The position numbers were made by a program, and so were the translations under genes. This document shows, piece by piece, positions 12,599 to 15,199 of a stretch of DNA of 15,199 nt (positions within the stretch are counted from its first letter, which is position 1; the number at the start of each line of letters is the position of its first letter). Source of the stretch: an uncultured Gammaproteobacteria bacterium (GTDB lineage Bacteria > Pseudomonadota > Gammaproteobacteria > Magnimaribacterales > D2472); the NCBI GenBank assembly GCA_913050015.1, contig CAJXAZ010000020.1, positions 1-15,199 of the forward strand, in the 5' to 3' direction. The notes beneath the pieces were generated by a model. It ran no database searches, was not told the DNA's origin, and saw only the letters and a list, made by a program, of their open reading frames with translations.

Positions 12599-14758
12599 AT
12601 GGATTCTCATTTAAAATATGACAATCTCAAAGAGGTAATCAGAAGACATGATTATAGGTATTATGTTCTAGATGATCCTGAAATTAGTGATATAGAATAC
12701 GATATTTTATTTAGAGAGCTTGCGACTTTCGAGCAGAAATTCTCCGAGCTGGTAACCAGCGACTCTCCCACACAAAGAGTTGGCATAACACCAGTTTCAA
12801 GTTTTAAAACCTATGAACATAAGAAACAAATGCTGTCGCTTTCTAATGTTTTCTCAAAGAATGAACTTGAAGATTTTTTCAAAAGAATTGAAAAAAGAAT
12901 GATGGATGTAAGTGATTATGATTTTTACTGTGAGCCAAAGATGGATGGTGCTGCGATAAGTCTTATCTTTGAGGATGGTGTTCTTATGCGAGGGGCGACA
13001 AGAGGAGATGGCACAACAGGAGAGGACATAACATCAAACGTTAAAACTATTAAATCAATACCTCAAAAACTACTTCAATCATCATCTTTTCCAATACCAC
13101 CTTATCTTGAAATTAGAGGAGAAATTTATATCTCCAAAGATGACTTTGAGAGGCTTAATAAAAATGCTGTACATAGTGATGACAAGGTCTTTGCTAATCC
13201 CAGAAATGCGGCCTCGGGAAGTTTAAGGCAGTTAGACCCAAAGATAACAAGCAAAAGACCCTTATCATTTATGGCTCACGGTCTAGGTGAAGTCAGAGGA
13301 GCTGAGTTTATATCCTTGGAATCACTATTTTTAAATTTAGCTAATCTTGGATTGCCTGTAAATAAGCTTAATAAGAAAGTTAATGGAATAGAAGGCTGCA
13401 TGGATTACTATGAAAATATATTAGCTAACAGAGACTCAATACCTTTCGATATTGACGGAGTAGTTTATAAAATTAATCAATTTGCTTATCAAGAAAAGCT
13501 TGGTGAGATATCAAGATCCCCTAGATGGGCAATTGCACATAAGTTTCCAGCTGAAGAGGCAACAACTTTGATAGAAGAGATTAATTTTCAGGTTGGAAGA
13601 ACTGGAATCTTAACACCTGTAGCAAGGCTAAAGCCTGTCAAGGTTGGAGGAGTAGTTGTAAGTAATTGTACTCTCCATAATATTGATGAATTACAAAGAT
13701 TAGACCCTAGAATAGGAGATACAGTAGTTATAAGAAGAGCAGGGGATGTCATTCCTCAGATAATAAAAATTATTGAGTCTAAAAGACCTGCTGAATCATC
13801 TTCAATACATATACCGAAGCATTGTCCGGCATGTAATTCTAAAATAAAACAAGAGAATCAATCTGACTGGGAGGTTGTTAGCTCTTTTAAGAATGTTAGA
13901 GTTAAATCATTTGGGAGTAAGATCGAGGCAGAGTATTTTATTAAATCTTCAAATAGATCTGAATATCAATTAAAAGAAATTACTAATAGAGCTGCTTTTA
14001 TTAAATGTTCATCGGTCTTTTCATGCCCAGAAATAGTTAAGGGCAATCTAATACACTTTGTATCAAAAAAGGCTTTTGACATTGACGGTCTTGGACAAGA
14101 GATATTAAACACTTTCATCAAAAAGAGTTATCTTTCTGATCCCTCTGATATTTTTTCTCTAAAGAATTATAGGGTTGATCTAGAAAAACTTGAAGGCTTT
14201 GGAGAAAAATCAATATCAAATCTTTTAGCCTCTATAGATAATTCAAGAAATATTGAATTATCAAGACTTGTATACTCTTTAGGGATACCCGAGGTTGGAG
14301 AGGCGACCTCTAGGAATCTAGCATCTGCTTTTCTAGATTTTATAAATATTCAGAATGCTTCTTTTAAAGATCTGATTGAATTAGATGATATTGGACCAAA
14401 AGTTGCTTCAAATATAGTTAATTTCTTTGAACATGAATATGTAAAAAAACTTTTAGTTAATCTAATTCCTCATTTAGCAATTAAAAAAATTATTAAAAAA
14501 AATATTGATGAAATGCCTCTCTTAAATATGCAAATTGTATTAACTGGAAAGCTATCAAGATTTTCTAGAGATGAAATAAAAGAGAGTTTAATTTCTATGG
14601 GAGCTAAAGTCACATCTAGTGTTTCAAAGAATACAAATTTTATTATAGCTGGTGAAAATGCAGGTTCTAAGTTGAACAAAGCATCTGAATTAGGTATAAA
14701 AGTCCTTAGTGAAGAAAATTATTCAGAGTTAATAAATGACCCTAAAAAATACATTTAG
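12599..14758 (+). CDS. ligA: NAD-dependent DNA ligase LigA with zinc-finger insertion
   Basis: A 719-residue ligase that seals 3'-OH/5'-phosphate nicks using NAD+. Domain Ia (about 1-60) has H18-D-Y-R-Y-Y and D31-I-E-Y-D for NAD binding. The adenylation domain has the nucleotidyl lysine K114 in K-M-D-G, R135-G-D-G-T-T-G-E-D, E171-I-R-G-E, D286-G-V-V-Y-K and K315. The OB fold spans about 320-395. The zinc finger has C409-x2-C412 and C470-x5-C476, but the middle spacer is 57 residues instead of about 14 as in E. coli. Helix-hairpin-helix repeats occupy about 480-610, and a BRCT domain about 642-719 (L-T-G-K-L-S-R-F). The total of 719 versus about 670 is explained largely by the insertion. It starts 4 bases after the zipA stop without a visible Shine-Dalgarno sequence. 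Confidence 0.95.
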   Translation: MDSHLKYDNLKEVIRRHDYRYYVLDDPEISDIEYDILFRELATFEQKFSELVTSDSPTQRVGITPVSSFKTYEHKKQMLSLSNVFSKNELEDFFKRIEKRMMDVSDYDFYCEPKMDGAAISLIFEDGVLMRGATRGDGTTGEDITSNVKTIKSIPQKLLQSSSFPIPPYLEIRGEIYISKDDFERLNKNAVHSDDKVFANPRNAASGSLRQLDPKITSKRPLSFMAHGLGEVRGAEFISLESLFLNLANLGLPVNKLNKKVNGIEGCMDYYENILANRDSIPFDIDGVVYKINQFAYQEKLGEISRSPRWAIAHKFPAEEATTLIEEINFQVGRTGILTPVARLKPVKVGGVVVSNCTLHNIDELQRLDPRIGDTVVIRRAGDVIPQIIKIIESKRPAESSSIHIPKHCPACNSKIKQENQSDWEVVSSFKNVRVKSFGSKIEAEYFIKSSNRSEYQLKEITNRAAFIKCSSVFSCPEIVKGNLIHFVSKKAFDIDGLGQEILNTFIKKSYLSDPSDIFSLKNYRVDLEKLEGFGEKSISNLLASIDNSRNIELSRLVYSLGIPEVGEATSRNLASAFLDFINIQNASFKDLIELDDIGPKVASNIVNFFEHEYVKKLLVNLIPHLAIKKIIKKNIDEMPLLNMQIVLTGKLSRFSRDEIKESLISMGAKVTSSVSKNTNFIIAGENAGSKLNKASELGIKVLSEENYSELINDPKKYI

Positions 14759-15199
14759 TATATTAATAGCAGTTCTTATTATTCAGGCATGTGCTACAAA
14801 ACCGCCTGAGAATCCTGACAATATATGCTTAATTTTTAAAGAAAAAAGAAGTTGGTATAAAGCTGTTATGAGAGCTGAGAAAAGATGGAAAATTCCCCCA
14901 TACGTCTTGATGTCATTTGTTTATCAAGAATCTAGCTTTAAATCAGATGCTAAGCCAGAAAGAGAGAAGCTTCTTGGTTTTATTCCATGGTTCAGGCCTT
15001 CTAGTGCGGTTGGTTACTCTCAAGCCTTAACTATGACATGGGATGACTATAAGGAAGAAACAGGTAACGGAGGTGCTAATAGAACTGACTTTAAAGATTC
15101 TGCAGATTTTATTGGCTGGTATGCCAGTAAGGGATATTACCAAGGATTTCAAAAAGCTGATGCACGATCTTTATATCTTGCATATCATGAGGGCTATGG
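14736..15199 (+). CDS. Lytic transglycosylase (SLT-domain) lipoprotein, 5' part
   Basis: The open frame runs off the window after 154 codons. The N terminus is a lipoprotein signal peptide (about 1-18) with lipobox I-Q-A-C19, so the mature protein should be lipid-anchored. The SLT-like domain starts near residue 31. It has the pattern of a conserved proteobacterial transglycosylase group: W40-Y-K-A, Y63-Q-E65-S-S-F with E65 as candidate catalytic acid, L80-G-F-I-P-W, S90-A-V-G-Y-S-Q-A, F125-I-G-W-Y and Y147-L-A-Y-H-E-G-Y-G. Such enzymes cleave the MurNAc-GlcNAc bond in peptidoglycan. The start ATG lies inside ligA (23-bp overlap, different frame), the simplest start giving a complete signal peptide. 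Confidence 0.85.
   Translation, partial: MTLKNTFSILIAVLIIQACATKPPENPDNICLIFKEKRSWYKAVMRAEKRWKIPPYVLMSFVYQESSFKSDAKPEREKLLGFIPWFRPSSAVGYSQALTMTWDDYKEETGNGGANRTDFKDSADFIGWYASKGYYQGFQKADARSLYLAYHEGY

Noticed and set aside
1..15199. CRISPR arrays, tRNA/rRNA genes, insertion sequences, prophage or defence islands
   Set aside because: No direct-repeat arrays, no cloverleaf or rRNA sequence, no transposase or integrase frames; apart from the intragenic SMC repeats the window is housekeeping DNA.

Overview
The window is an AT-rich, very tightly packed chromosomal segment. It encodes ordinary proteobacterial housekeeping functions with short or overlapping gene junctions. The complete System I cytochrome c maturation set, a ZipA homologue, and an SMC head sequence of gammaproteobacterial type followed by zipA and ligA all indicate a gammaproteobacterium. 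The low GC content and minimal spacers suggest a streamlined free-living marine lineage such as SAR86. That lineage name is an inference from style, not something read directly from a marker gene.

Layout. Bases 32-798 (minus strand) hold two small genes: a cupin-fold protein and a MerC-like membrane protein. Bases 799-1011 form a divergent control region. It contains a near-consensus sigma70-type promoter, an 8-bp dyad over its -35 box, and a SAM-II/SAM-V-type pseudoknot riboswitch whose P1 stem begins at the predicted transcription start. It precedes metY (O-acetylhomoserine sulfhydrylase). Everything from 1012 to the right edge is on the plus strand: metY, a degenerate glycosyltransferase-like gene, ccmABCDEFGHI (4-8 bp overlaps at most junctions, including a 57-residue ccmD), smc, zipA, ligA and the start of a lytic transglycosylase lipoprotein gene. 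No gap exceeds 31 bases and I see no intrinsic terminator in this 14-kb block.

How the genes work together. MetY makes homocysteine for methionine and SAM synthesis, and the riboswitch would shut it down when SAM is plentiful. CcmA-I export haem, attach it to the CcmE chaperone, keep apocytochrome CXXCH cysteines reduced, and ligate the haem. SMC, ZipA and LigA act in chromosome organisation, division and DNA joining. The last gene acts on the cell wall.

The most unusual object is the SMC protein. Both ATPase head halves are intact, but the hinge domain is missing. The two coiled-coil arms are instead built from tandem copies of the head-proximal arm: a 120-residue period in the N arm and an exact 143-residue period in the C arm. 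Secondary oddities are a roughly 43-residue insertion inside the LigA zinc finger, the eroded glycosyltransferase-like protein, and a plausible three-way RNA switch in the metY leader.
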